A stretch of 64,000 nucleotides of DNA from DATFDN01 sp963818885 (lineage in GTDB: Bacteria > Pseudomonadota > Alphaproteobacteria > Acetobacterales > Acetobacteraceae): contig CAWFTP010000003.1 of assembly GCA_963818885.1 (NCBI GenBank), forward strand, positions 372,001 to 436,000, given 5' to 3'. Position 1 is the first letter of the stretch. Every line of letters starts with the position of its first letter. The translations under genes and the position numbers were made by a program. Positions 42,167-51,489 of this stretch are shown one piece after another. The notes beneath the pieces are model-generated. The model made no database searches and was not told the origin of the DNA. It worked only from the letters and a program-made list of their open reading frames with translations.

Positions 42167-42934
42167 GATCCGCTCTCCCTTCGTCGCCGGCGTCCAAGGC
42201 AACGAGTTCCTCGGCCAGGATCGGCACGCCGAGGTTGCAGGCTTGCACGCCCTGGACCACGCAGAGCTTCAGCACCTCCATCACCTCTTCGACGGTCGCG
42301 CCTGCGCTGAGCGCGGCTTTGATGTGCCGGCGCGTGCCCGGCGCATACATGTGGGTATAGGAGGCATCGAAGGCGATGCTGAGAAGCTCCGTCTCCTTGG
42401 GCGGCATCACGCCGCTTCCGTAGATTTCGAGGGCTGTCGCCATGAACTCGTCCGTCCATACCGGGGCGAGCTCAACGAACGGGTCCCATGCCTGATTCCA
42501 CTGGCCCTCGGCTTTCATCTTGTCGCATGCCGGAGTTGCCGCCCCGTCTTTCGGAGCGGCCCTGACACCGGCTGCCTGAGCTTCCTCCAGGAGAATCGGT
42601 GCGCCGAGGCTGCACGAATGGATCGACATGACAGCCGCGCATTTAATTACAAAGAGAATCTCTTCCGGGTTGCACCCGCCTTGAGCGCCGCGCGAATATG
42701 GCGGCGCGTGCCGTCAGGATTGAGATTCGTGCAGGCGGCATTCAAGCCGACGCCGACCAGCTCGATGAACTTGCGCGGCAGAACGCCGGTGACCCACGGG
42801 TTCTCGGTCATCCTGACGCATGTCGCAGCCCATGTCGGGTCCCATCCGCGTAATGTCACCAAGGCAGGATCCCAGGGACCTGCTTCCTCCGGCTCGCCAG
42901 CCACCAATGTCTTGCCAGTATCCGCATCGCTCAT
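42147..42934 (-). pseudogene. Tandem carboxymuconolactone decarboxylase (AhpD-like) protein, one frameshift
   Basis: Two CMD/AhpD-fold domains in one protein of about 262 aa. Start ATG 42934 has GGAGGAG ten bases ahead. Domain 1 has LPRKFIELVGVGLNAACTNL and TRRHIRAALKAGATR; domain 2 has PPKETELLSIAFDASYTHMY and TRRHIKAALSAGATVEEVME. A one-base shift near 42668 separates them; restored, the joint reads EEILFVIKCAAVMSIHSCS. The CxxxxxH or CxxC redox motif of peroxidatic AhpD is not seen in either domain, so a decarboxylase or lactonase-type role fits better. Neighbour of a BKACE gene. Confidence 0.78.
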
Positions 42935-43057
42935 TGAGTCAGTCTCCTCCAAGGAGGATTGCGCGTTCTCGGACGCGAAGCCAGATGCCTGCGGTCCAGT
43001 TTGAACCGTGTCCCGCCCCCAAACGGGAGCGGGACTCGCAGATGCCGGATGCGCTGA

Positions 43058-44224
43058 TTACGTTACGTGCGCACTCATCTTGCTTTCCAAGGCTCCGGTC
43101 TGGTCCGGCGGCACCATGCAGTAGGCGACGGGATGCGAGTCGCTGCCGACCACGCCAGTTTTTAGCTTTCCGTCAGTCTCCCAGAGCAGGAAGCCCGGAT
43201 TGTAGCTCGTTGGATTCGGCGGCAGGCCGAGATTTTGCAACGTTTCTTCGACGCTGTTGTACCAGACTCCGACCTTCATGATACTGCGTGCTTCCTCGGC
43301 CGTCGCCACCTTCCGTCCGAACTCTTTGCAGATGCGTACCGCCCCCTCGATCTGCTTGACTGACGTAGCGCGCTTGCGGTCCGCACCCCAGATGTTGTCT
43401 TCGTTGCCAACCCTGACGTGCTGGCCCAGGACGATCGCCATCGCGGACAGCGAGATCGCTCCCCGCATGCTGGACCAGAATGTCGCGACCGCACCTTGCG
43501 GCGTACGGCGAACCATCTCCATCCAGTCGAACGGATTGCGGCCGAGTGTGCCGCCGCCGTACCCCGCGATCGCCATGTTCAGCGGCCCCATATAGACGCC
43601 CGCCCGGATCAGCCGCTCGATGATCTCGAGCTGATGGACGTGTGCCGGCACAAAATAGGGCTGGATGCCGTGTCGGCGGAGGCGCTTCAGGTGCTCGAGA
43701 TAGAACGCCGGGGTCGAGTCGATGACCATGCCGGCCCACGCGGCCTGCACCTTGGGATCGTCGAGGTGGGTTCCCTTGACGTCTTCCTTGCTCAACATCG
43801 ACACCACGTCCCACAGCGTCGTACCGGTTGAGACGGTGACGAATTCGGGCTTCGGGTCGAGCTCCGTGAGCATGTGGCGCGTGTCGTAGTCGAGCCACTT
43901 CGCCTTCCCGTCCTCGGTCTTGGGCGAGAACGAGATCGACCCGCCGACTTGCAGGATCATCTTCGGGACGGCCTTCTTGAGAAGGCCAAGGAAGTAGTTG
44001 TACTGGTCGAAGTCGATTGATCCCTTGCCGGTCGCGGGGTTCCGCACGTGGACGTGCAGCATGGTAGCGCCGGCATTCCAACAGTCGACCGCCGTCTGCA
44101 CTTGCTCGTCCCAGGTGACCGGGATGTCCGCGTCGCCGGGCACCCACTGCGGGCCGAACGGCGCGGCCGTGATGATCAGCGGCTGCATGTTCTCGGGCAG
44201 GATCGAATCATCCGTATAGTACAT
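43058..44224 (-). CDS. 3-keto-5-aminohexanoate cleavage family protein (BKACE)
   Basis: 388 aa TIM-barrel, Zn-dependent beta-keto acid cleavage enzyme that condenses a beta-keto acid with acetyl-CoA to give acetoacetate and a new acyl-CoA. Conserved segments: PLIITAAPFGPQW, GATMLHVHVRNPATGKGS with the metal histidines, VTVSTGT, and HVRVGNEDNIWG. Longer than Kce (about 275 aa), as in other divergent BKACE groups. Same strand as the CMD protein, which could supply or use its substrate. Confidence 0.87.
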   Translation of the reverse strand: MYYTDDSILPENMQPLIITAAPFGPQWVPGDADIPVTWDEQVQTAVDCWNAGATMLHVHVRNPATGKGSIDFDQYNYFLGLLKKAVPKMILQVGGSISFSPKTEDGKAKWLDYDTRHMLTELDPKPEFVTVSTGTTLWDVVSMLSKEDVKGTHLDDPKVQAAWAGMVIDSTPAFYLEHLKRLRRHGIQPYFVPAHVHQLEIIERLIRAGVYMGPLNMAIAGYGGGTLGRNPFDWMEMVRRTPQGAVATFWSSMRGAISLSAMAIVLGQHVRVGNEDNIWGADRKRATSVKQIEGAVRICKEFGRKVATAEEARSIMKVGVWYNSVEETLQNLGLPPNPTSYNPGFLLWETDGKLKTGVVGSDSHPVAYCMVPPDQTGALESKMSAHVT

Positions 44225-44330
44225 TGTCGCCGTCCCCTCTGCGTTACGATATGTCGCGCTTTTAGTCTCGTCCTAGGCTGCGGCGAACGCGCCGGCATCG
44301 CACCCCAGCCGTGGTCCCTATCGTTTCGCC

Positions 44331-44720
44331 TCAATGCGGCTCCGGCGGCGGAAATGCCGCAGGGTCCGGCTGATAGATCGCGAAGATGTTCCCCTCGGGG
44401 TCGGCAAGGACGGCATACCAGGCCGTCTTCGGCACGGCGGTTCTCGGCCGCAGCACGCTCGCCCCGAGCCGCTCGGCTTCGCTAACCGCATCGTCGAGCG
44501 ATGCGACATGCACGTAGTGCACCCAGCCGCGCGTCCCCGCGATCGGCCGGTACGTCAATCCGCCGGCAAACCCACGCGCCGCCGTCGCTCCGGCTTCGAT
44601 CCGCCAGTAGTCAATGCCCGGCGCGCGTTCAACCCGCCAGCCGAATAACTCGCGATAGAACTCCGCCAGCGTGGCCGGCTCTTCCGCATAGATCTCGAAA
44701 TGCGTCACGGAGCCGGTCAA
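44331..44720 (-). CDS. VOC family protein (glyoxalase-like)
   Basis: 129 aa. THFEIYAEEPATLAEFYREL opens a typical VOC module, and YAVLADPEGNIFAIYQPDPA closes it. The start is TTG 44720 by family length, or GTG 44708. Function unknown; probably a small metalloenzyme or binding protein within the BKACE/AraC neighbourhood. Confidence 0.8.
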   Translation of the reverse strand: MTGSVTHFEIYAEEPATLAEFYRELFGWRVERAPGIDYWRIEAGATAARGFAGGLTYRPIAGTRGWVHYVHVASLDDAVSEAERLGASVLRPRTAVPKTAWYAVLADPEGNIFAIYQPDPAAFPPPEPH

Positions 44721-44890
44721 TGGTCGGGTTCCTCATGGCGTTCGATCAGCGCCAATACTGTGAACGAGCCAATCCGCCGGTCGCTTGCGATTTCTCGACA
44801 ATCCTCACGATCCCGAGGTAATTTTTCGAAGTCGGAGCCCCTGCCGCCCATTTCGGTGCCCGGCAAGACGCGCGGGAGACATGACATACA

Positions 44891-45937
44891 GTGTCGGACG
44901 GGCAACAGCGGGTTGGGGCACTAGCAGTGGTGCCTCAGCTCCTTCGGGAGCTTGGGGCAGACCCGGCCAACGTTTTGGCGGATGTGGGTCTGGACGATCA
45001 CGCGCTGCGCGATCCGGAGGATGTCATTCCCTTTACCGCGGCGGGCAAGCTCCTGCACGTGAGCGCGATGCGAACGGGATGCGCGCATTTCGGGCTTCTG
45101 GTGGGGCAGCGGTGCGATACAAGAAGCCTCGGTGTCGTCGGCAGTCTAATGAGGAACGCGGAGACTTGGGGCCAGGCGGTTCTAGATCTTGTGGGCAATC
45201 AGCATCGCTACGTCCGTGGCGGCGTGCCGTACCTCATTGTTCAAGACAGCTTGGCCTGGGCTGGATATGCGATCTACCAGCTCGGAACCGAGGGGGTTGA
45301 CCATTTTTGCGACGCCGCGATCGCAGTCGGATTCAACATGATGCGGGAACTGTGCGGAGCATTGCCGGACGAAGTGCTCTTGTCTCGCAAATCGCCAGTT
45401 GATGCGCACCCGTATCGCTGGTTTTTTCGGGTTCCCGTCAGGTTCGATGCCGAGCAGTCGGCGCTCGTGTTTCCTGCCGGTTTGCTCGACCGTCGCGTGC
45501 CGGCCGCGGACCCGCGGCAGCGAGCGATCCTGGAAGGATCAGTCGCGCAATATTGGGCGATTGCTCTGCCCAAGGTCAGCGACCAGGTCATTCGAATCCT
45601 TCGCTCGCGTGTGATATCTGGCGACTTCACCCTAGAAACCGTGGCACGTTGTCTGACGATGCATCCGCGAACGCTGAGCCGTCACCTGCACGCGGAGGGT
45701 GTGACGTTCCGCAGGCTGCTGAACGAGACGCGCCTTGAGGTCGCACGTCAGCTGCTGCTTGGCACCCGCATAGACGTGACCGGGATCGCCGCCGCTTTGG
45801 GGTACGCCGAGATAAGCGCGTTCAGTCATGCGTTCCACCGGATGACAGGGATGCCACCGCTTGGATGGCGCGCCGGATTGGCTGAATCCGGGCTCGCGCC
45901 GCATAAGGCGCCATCAGTTCGCGCTCGGACCCGGTGA
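44891..45937 (+). CDS. AraC family transcriptional regulator
   Basis: 348 aa from GTG 44891. N-terminal arabinose-binding-like domain (PF12625 type; VPQLLRELGADPANVLADVG), C-terminal double HTH with ETVARCLTMHPRTLSRHLHA and VTGIAAALGYAEISAFSHAF. Divergent from the VOC, BKACE and CMD genes, and a likely activator of that catabolic group. Codon use is less GC-biased than its neighbours, and the 5' region is relatively AT-rich, perhaps a recent arrival. Confidence 0.85.
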   Translation: MSDGQQRVGALAVVPQLLRELGADPANVLADVGLDDHALRDPEDVIPFTAAGKLLHVSAMRTGCAHFGLLVGQRCDTRSLGVVGSLMRNAETWGQAVLDLVGNQHRYVRGGVPYLIVQDSLAWAGYAIYQLGTEGVDHFCDAAIAVGFNMMRELCGALPDEVLLSRKSPVDAHPYRWFFRVPVRFDAEQSALVFPAGLLDRRVPAADPRQRAILEGSVAQYWAIALPKVSDQVIRILRSRVISGDFTLETVARCLTMHPRTLSRHLHAEGVTFRRLLNETRLEVARQLLLGTRIDVTGIAAALGYAEISAFSHAFHRMTGMPPLGWRAGLAESGLAPHKAPSVRARTR

Positions 45938-46043
45938 TAGAGGCCATCACGGCGACCACGCGCCGCCGATTGCCTGACCGAACCGATGCTCGCGTGCTAG
46001 ACTGCTTCGCCGGCTTGGCGGCAGGTTCACACGAGGAGCTTCG

Positions 46044-46583
46044 ATGACGGTTTTGACGCCACCCGCGCCCCGCCGTGACGCCGTCATCGTGCGCCTGCTA
46101 GAGCAGACGATCTTCGCGAGCCGCTGGCTGCTCGCCCCGATCTACCTCGGACTAGCGCTCGGCCTCGTGGACCTGCTGATCAAGTTCGTTCAGCACCTGA
46201 TCGAGCTGTTCACCACCGTCGTGACCACGAGCGCGAACGAGGTCACCGTCGGCGTCCTCTCGCTGCTGGAACTGTCGTTCGTTGCGAACCTCGTCATCAT
46301 CGTGATGTTCGCCGGCTATGAGAATTTCGTCTCGACGTTCAATCTGGCGGACCATCCCGACAAGCCGGTCTGGCTCGGCCATGTCGGCCTCTCTGATCTG
46401 AAGCTCCGGCTGATCGCCTCGCTGGTCGCGGTCGCCGCGATGCAGTTGCTGGAAGACCTCATGCACGTCACGGTCGTCACCAACCGGGAGATCGGGTGGT
46501 CGATCGGTATCACCTTGACGTTCGTCCTCGCCGGCGTGCTGCTCGCGATCACGGACCGGATCACGGAGCCGCCTGGCCGCTGA
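46044..46583 (+). CDS. YqhA family (UPF0114/TIGR00645) membrane protein
   Basis: 179 aa. Three or four membrane helices: FASRWLLAPIYLGLALGLVD, LSLLELSFVANLVIIVMFAG, LRLIASLVAVAAMQLLEDLM and a C-terminal segment. The GYENFVSTF motif is characteristic of UPF0114. Function unknown. RBS GAGGAGC. Confidence 0.87.
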   Translation: MTVLTPPAPRRDAVIVRLLEQTIFASRWLLAPIYLGLALGLVDLLIKFVQHLIELFTTVVTTSANEVTVGVLSLLELSFVANLVIIVMFAGYENFVSTFNLADHPDKPVWLGHVGLSDLKLRLIASLVAVAAMQLLEDLMHVTVVTNREIGWSIGITLTFVLAGVLLAITDRITEPPGR

Positions 46584-46589
46584 CGTTTT

Positions 46590-46859
46590 CTACATCCCCA
46601 GCGCGCGCCGATACACGTCGAGCAGGCTCTCCTGCTCCTCGACCTCCGTCGGCTCCTGCTTGCGGATGCGGATGAGCTGGCGCAGCACCTTCGCGTCGAA
46701 GCCGGCTGATTTCGCTTCGGTGTAGATGTCCTTGATGTCGCCGGCGAGCGCCTTGCGCTCCTCCTCCAGCCGCTCGATGCGATCAACCAGGGAACGCAGC
46801 CGGTCGGCGGCGATGCCGCCCGTCTTGGCCTCCTTGTCGCCGACTGCATCGAGCGCCAT
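46590..46859 (-). CDS. gapR: GapR-type nucleoid protein (DUF2312)
   Basis: 89 aa. RLRSLVDRIERLEEERKALA, DIKDIYTEAKSAGFDAKVLR and LIRIRKQEP are the DUF2312/UPF0335 signature. In Caulobacter GapR binds overtwisted AT-rich DNA ahead of forks and RNA polymerase and is essential. Confined to Alphaproteobacteria and their phages, so it helps to place the organism. Next on the same strand is the DUF1244 gene, a common pairing. Confidence 0.93.
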   Translation of the reverse strand: MALDAVGDKEAKTGGIAADRLRSLVDRIERLEEERKALAGDIKDIYTEAKSAGFDAKVLRQLIRIRKQEPTEVEEQESLLDVYRRALGM

Positions 46860-46916
46860 CGCATCAATCTCCGTCCGGGCAAGGGCGCAGTGGATAGCGG
46901 GTGGGCGGGCGTCCGG

Positions 46917-47178
46917 TCAACGCTGGTGCTTCGCCTGCCACTCCTTGTAGGGCATCCCGTAGACGATCTCGCGCGCATCCGGATCGGCGAGCGCGAATAC
47001 CCCTCGCCTCGGCGGCCTCGCGGTACCAGCGGCTCAGGCAGTTGCGGCAGAAGCCCGCGAGGTTCATCAGGTCGATGTTCTGCACGTCAATGCGCTCGCG
47101 TAGATGCGCGACGAGCTGGCGGAACGCCGCGGCCTCCAGCTCCGTCTTTGTCGCGGTGTCGAGTTCGGGCACGGCCAT
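46917..47178 (-). CDS. DUF1244 family protein (frameshifted)
   Basis: Small conserved protein, about 86 aa when repaired. AAAFRQLVAHLRERIDVQNI and DLMNLAGFCRNCLSRWYREA are clear DUF1244 features; the frame breaks near 46998. Restored sequence is ALADPDAREIVYGMPYKEWQ, ending TGA at 46917-46919. The two cysteines in CRNC may bind metal. Function unknown. Confidence 0.8.
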
Positions 47179-47202
47179 GACAATCTCCTGTCGTTGAAAC
47201 CC

Positions 47203-47757
47203 CTAGATGGGGTCTCGCTGACCCTCCAGCCACGCCCGCGTCTGATCGAGGACCTCGCCGGACAGCGCGGGGTCATCGCATACTCGCGCCAGGATCATCG
47301 CGCCGACCATCGCCGCCCAACCGCCGATCGCCGCCCGCCGCTTCTGGGTCGGATCGTCGCCTGGGGCGACGGGGCTGAGTTGTTCGATCTGCCGCTTCAG
47401 GGCCGCCGTCATCTCGGCGCGCGCGCCGCCTCGCTGACGGATCGTTTCCGCCGCGAGGGCAGCGACCGGACATCCGGCCGCCGGATTGTCGCGGTGGCGC
47501 CGCGACAGATACTTCGCCGCATAGGCCGCCAGGCCAGCGGAGGGTCCCGCGCCGCTCGCCAGCACGTCGGCGAGCGCTGCCGCGATAAGGGCGTCCTTGG
47601 ACGCGAAATAGCCGTAGAAGCCACCATGGGTGAGGCCGGCGGCCTTCATGATCTCCGCGACCGTCACCGCCTCGAACCCGTGCTCGCGGAACAGCCGTCC
47701 GGCGACCTCCAGAATCTTCCGCCGGTTTTCGCCCACCTGCTCACGACTGACCTTCAT
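47203..47757 (-). CDS. TetR/AcrR family transcriptional regulator
   Basis: 184 aa from ATG 47757. N-terminal HTH: RRKILEVAGRLFREHGFEAV, TVAEIMKAAGLTHGGFYGYF. The ligand domain (residues 75-180) has GCPVAALAAETIRQ, as in regulators of the TetR_C_33-like type that respond to small organics. Divergent from the SDR gene with two palindromes between, so it probably represses that gene and itself. Confidence 0.88.
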   Translation of the reverse strand: MKVSREQVGENRRKILEVAGRLFREHGFEAVTVAEIMKAAGLTHGGFYGYFASKDALIAAALADVLASGAGPSAGLAAYAAKYLSRRHRDNPAAGCPVAALAAETIRQRGGARAEMTAALKRQIEQLSPVAPGDDPTQKRRAAIGGWAAMVGAMILARVCDDPALSGEVLDQTRAWLEGQRDPI

Positions 47758-47775
47758 CGTCCTCTCCGCCGCTGG

Positions 47776-47828
47776 TTGACAGCATATATGATCGCGATCA
47801 TGTATGTCCAATCATGATGAGCATCATG
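47776..47828 (+). promoter_or_regulatory. Promoter of the SDR gene with two TetR-type operators
   Basis: TTGACA at 47776-47781 is a strong -35 for the plus strand. A perfect 14-bp palindrome ATGATCGCGATCAT lies at 47788-47801 in the spacer, and a second, CATGATG-AG-CATCATG, at 47813-47828. Their centres are 26 bases apart. Both contain ATGAT half-sites, so the same TetR protein may bind both. The -10 (about 47799-47808) is weak. Confidence 0.7.
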
Positions 47829-47847
47829 AACAGGAGAACCATCCCCA

Positions 47848-48636
47848 ATGAGCGCGAAACCGACTGTCCTCATCACCGGAGCCTCCAGCGGACTTGGCGC
47901 CATCTACGCCGACCGGTTCGCCGGTCGCGGCCATGACCTCGTGCTGGTGGCGCGCGATGTGTCGCGATTGACCACGCTCGCCGATCGCTTGCGCCGCGAG
48001 CGCGACGTGCGCGTCGACGTGCTGCAAGCCGATCTGACCGAGGAGCGCGACCTCGCGCTCGTCGAGCAGCGGCTGCGAGAGGATGGCCGCATCGGCGTGC
48101 TCGTGAACAACGCCGGCGCCGTTCTTCCTGGCAACTTCCTCGATCAGAGCGGCAAGGATATCGCCCGCCTGATCGCACTGAACGTCACCGCCTTGACCCG
48201 TCTCGCCAATGCGATCGCGCCGCGCCTCGTCGCGGCCGGCGGGGGCGCGATCATCAATATCGGCTCGATCGTCGGGCTTGCCCCGGAGATCGGCCTGACC
48301 GCCTACGGAGCGACCAAGGCATTCGCGCTGTTCCTGACGCAAGGGCTGCAGCTCGAGCTCGGCCCCAAGGGGGTCTACGTGCAGGCGGTGCTGCCGGCCG
48401 CCACGCGAACCGAGATCTGGCAGCGCAGCGGGCGCGACGTCGATGCCTTGCCGGCGGTCATGGACGCCGAGGAGCTGGTCGACGCGGCCCTGGTCGGTTT
48501 CGACCGAGGCGAGACCGTCACGATCCCGCCGCTGCCCGATAGCGGCCAATGGAGCGCCTTCGAAGCGGCGCGACAGGCGATGCTTCCCAATTTCGGGCAG
48601 GTCCACGCGGCGCAACGCTACCGCTCCGCCGCCTGA
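47848..48636 (+). CDS. SDR family oxidoreductase
   Basis: 262 aa classical SDR. Cofactor motif VLITGASSGLGAIYADRFAG, NNAGA at LVNNAGAVLP, and catalytic Ser/Tyr/Lys in NIGSIVGLAPEIGLTAYGAT followed by K. It ends after a usual fold. RBS CAGGAGAACC. Likely controlled by the divergent TetR regulator; such pairs often handle xenobiotic aldehydes or ketones. Confidence 0.9.
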   Translation: MSAKPTVLITGASSGLGAIYADRFAGRGHDLVLVARDVSRLTTLADRLRRERDVRVDVLQADLTEERDLALVEQRLREDGRIGVLVNNAGAVLPGNFLDQSGKDIARLIALNVTALTRLANAIAPRLVAAGGGAIINIGSIVGLAPEIGLTAYGATKAFALFLTQGLQLELGPKGVYVQAVLPAATRTEIWQRSGRDVDALPAVMDAEELVDAALVGFDRGETVTIPPLPDSGQWSAFEAARQAMLPNFGQVHAAQRYRSAA

Positions 48637-48699
48637 TCGTCGTTCCGCCATCGATCCCCCCGATGGCGCGTCCGGCGCCGTTTCGCCATACTCGCGGCC

Positions 48700-49959
48700 A
48701 TGACCTGGGACGACGCGCGCGCACGCACGGCATTGCGGGCGATCTTCGACGCCGCGGTGGCGGCGGCCGATCCGCGCCTCACGCTGGCCGCGCACCTGCC
48801 GGAGAAGCCGCGCGGACGCTGCGTCGTGGTGGGCGGCGGCAAAGCGTCGGCGCTGATGGCGGCGGCGCTGGAGGCGGCGTGGCCTGACGTCGCGCTGGAA
48901 GGCACCGTCGTCACCCGCTACGGCCACGCCGTGCCGACGACGCCGCATCGAGGTGATCGAGGCGGCGCATCCGGTGCCGGACGCCAACAGCGAGCGCGGC
49001 GCGCGCCGGCTGCTCGAACGCGTCACCGGCCTCGGTCCCGACGATCTCGTGCTCGCGCTGATCTCGGGCGGCGGCTCGGCGCTGCTGGCGCTACCCGCGC
49101 CTGGGCTGACGCTCGCCGACAAGCAGGCGGTGAACCGCGCGCTGCTCGCCTCCGGCGCGACGATCGGGGAGATGAACGCGGTGCGCAAGCACCTCTCCGC
49201 GATCAAGGGCGGCCGGCTCGCCGCCGCCGCCGCACCCGCGCGCGTCGTGACGCTCGCGATCAGCGACGTGCCGGGCGATGATCCGGCGGTGATCGCCTCC
49301 GGCCCGACTGTGCCCGATCCCACCACCTGCGCCGACGCGCTGGCGCTGCTCACGCGCTACCGCGATCGCGCTGCCGGCCGTCGGCGTGGAACTCTCCGAG
49401 ACTCCGAAGCCCGGCACCTGCCGCAGGCGAGCTTCCGCCTGATCGCGACGCCGATGATGGCGCTCGACCGCGCCGCCGAGGTCGCGCGCGCGCAGGGCCT
49501 CACGCCGCTCATCCTCGGCGACGCGCTGGAGGGCGAATCGCGCGAGGTCGGCACCGTGATGGCGGGCATCGCGCGCTCGGTGCGCGCCCACGCCGCTCCC
49601 CTGCCCGCCCCCGCCGTGCTGCTCTCGGGCGGCGAGACGACGGTGACGATCGGCGCGGCGCGCCCGGACGCGGCGGGCGCAACACGGAGTTCCTGCTCGG
49701 CCTCGCCCTCGCCTTGCAAGGCGCGCCCGGCATCTGGGCGGCCGCCGGCGATACCGACGGGATCGACGGGACCGAGGACGCGGCGGGCGCCATCGTCGCG
49801 CCGGACACGCTGGCCCGCGCGCGCGATCTCGGCATGGCGCCGCGCGCGGTGCTCGACCGGCACGACAGCTACTCGCTGTTCGGCGAGCTTGGCGACCTGA
49901 TCCGCACCGGGCCGACGCTGACCAACGTGAACGACATCCGCGCCGTCCTGATCGCCTGA
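48700..49959 (+). pseudogene. Glycerate 2-kinase (GckA/TtuD type, DUF4147), three frameshifts
   Basis: About 420 aa when repaired. Frame 1 (from ATG 48700): RCVVVGGGKASALMAAALEA. After a shift near 48945: EAAHPVPDANSERGARRLLE, ISGGGSALLALPAPGLTLAD and TLAISDVPGDDPAVIASGPT. Further shifts near 49368 and 49680; the end reads DTDGIDGTEDAAGAIVAPDT and NVNDIRAVLI. All family motifs are retained, so errors are likelier than decay. It phosphorylates D-glycerate to 2-phosphoglycerate. The next gene is pyruvate kinase, a metabolically sensible pair (2-PG to pyruvate). Confidence 0.85.
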
Positions 49960-49968
49960 GGGAGCCGC

Positions 49969-51404
49969 ATGGCCGTCCAACCCCGCATCCGCCGCCGCCG
50001 GCGGACGAAGATCGTCGCGACACTCGGCCCCGCCTCCTCCACGCCCGAAATTCTGGCGCGGCTGTTTCAGGCCGGCGCCGACGTCTTCCGGCTCAATTTC
50101 AGCCACGGCACGCATGACGACCACGCCGCGCGCTTCGCGATGATCCGCGCGCTGGAAAAGCAGTTCGACCGCCCGATCGGCATCCTCGCCGACGTGCAGG
50201 GGCCCGAAGCTGCGCGTCGGCGCGTTCGGCGGCGGGCGCGCGTTCCTGCAGACCGGGCAGGCGGTTCCGCCTCGACCTCAACCCCACGCCCGGCAGCGCC
50301 AACCGCGTCAACCTGCCGCATCCGGAGATCATCGCCGCCGCCAGGGTCGGCGCGACGCTGCTGCTCGACGACGGCAAGCTGCGCCTGCGCGTCGTGCACA
50401 AGCGCGTCGACGCGCTGGAGACCGAGGTCGTGGTCGGCGGCCCGCTGTCGGACCGCAAGGGCGTGAACGTGCCCGACGTGATGCTGCGACATCCCGGCGC
50501 TGACCGAGAAGGACCGCGCCGACCTCGCCTTCGCGCTCGATCACGGCGCGAGCTATATCGGCCTCTCCTTCGTGCAGCGCGCCGAGGACGTGGTCGAAGC
50601 CAAGCGCCTGATCGACGGGCGCGCCTGGGTGATGACCAAGCTCGAGAAGCCGCAGGCGCTCGAAAATCTCGATGAGATCGTGCGCCTGTCGGACGCGGTG
50701 ATGGTCGCGCGCGGCGATCTCGGCGTGGAGCTGCCGCCCGAGGAGGTGCCGCTCGCGCAGAAGCGCATCGTGCGCGCCGCCCGCGCGCTCGGCCGTCCGG
50801 TCGTGGTCGCGACGCAGATGCTGGAGAGCATGATCGCCTCCCCGGCGCCGACCCGCGCGGAGGCATCCGACGTCGCGACCGCCGTGTTCGACGGCGCCGA
50901 CGCGGTGATGCTGTCGGCCGAGACCGCGGCCGGCCAGTACCCGTACGAGGCGGTCAACATCATGGACCGCATCGTCGCCCGCGTGGAGCAGGACCCCGAC
51001 TGGCGCGCGATCATCGACGCGAGCCGCCCCGAGCCCGAGCACAGCGCCGCCGATGCGCTCGCAGCCGCGGCGCGGCAGATCGGCCATACGATCGACGCCG
51101 CCGCGATCGTCGCCTACACCGCCTCCGGCGCGACCGCGCTGCGCGTCGCGCGCGAGCGTCCGGACTCGCTGGTGATCGGTCTCACGCCGAACCAGGCCAC
51201 CGGCCAGCGCCTCGCCGTCGTCTGGGGCGTGCACGCGATCATCAGCCCCGACGTGCATTCGCTGAGCGAGGCGGTGACCCGCGCGGTGCGCACCGCGCTC
51301 GCCGAGGGTCTCGCAAGGCAGGCGCCGAGATCGTCGTCGCCGCCGGCGTGCCCTTCGGGCACTCGGGCACCACGAATACGCTGCGGGTCGCACAGGTGCG
51401 GTAG
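49969..51404 (+). pseudogene. pyk: Pyruvate kinase, at least four frameshifts
   Basis: Glycolytic enzyme, about 478 aa when repaired. From ATG 49969: TKIVATLGPASSTPEILARL, FRLNFSHGTHDDH. Shifts near 50208, 50265 and 50488 interrupt the N-terminal and B domains; from about 50500 to 51318 the frame is intact with VMVARGDLGVELPPEEVPLA, VVVATQMLESMI, PTRAEASDVATAVFDGADAV and the C-terminal domain. A last shift near 51318 restores GVPFGHSGTTNTLRV and the stop TAG at 51402-51404. Ten bases after the glycerate kinase, likely one operon. Confidence 0.88.
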
Positions 51405-51489
51405 ACCGCCGCCTGGACTCACTGCCTTTCGGCGATATGTTACATTGAATATAGCGCCGCAATGTTCACGTTGATTGAAGGAGTATCCC

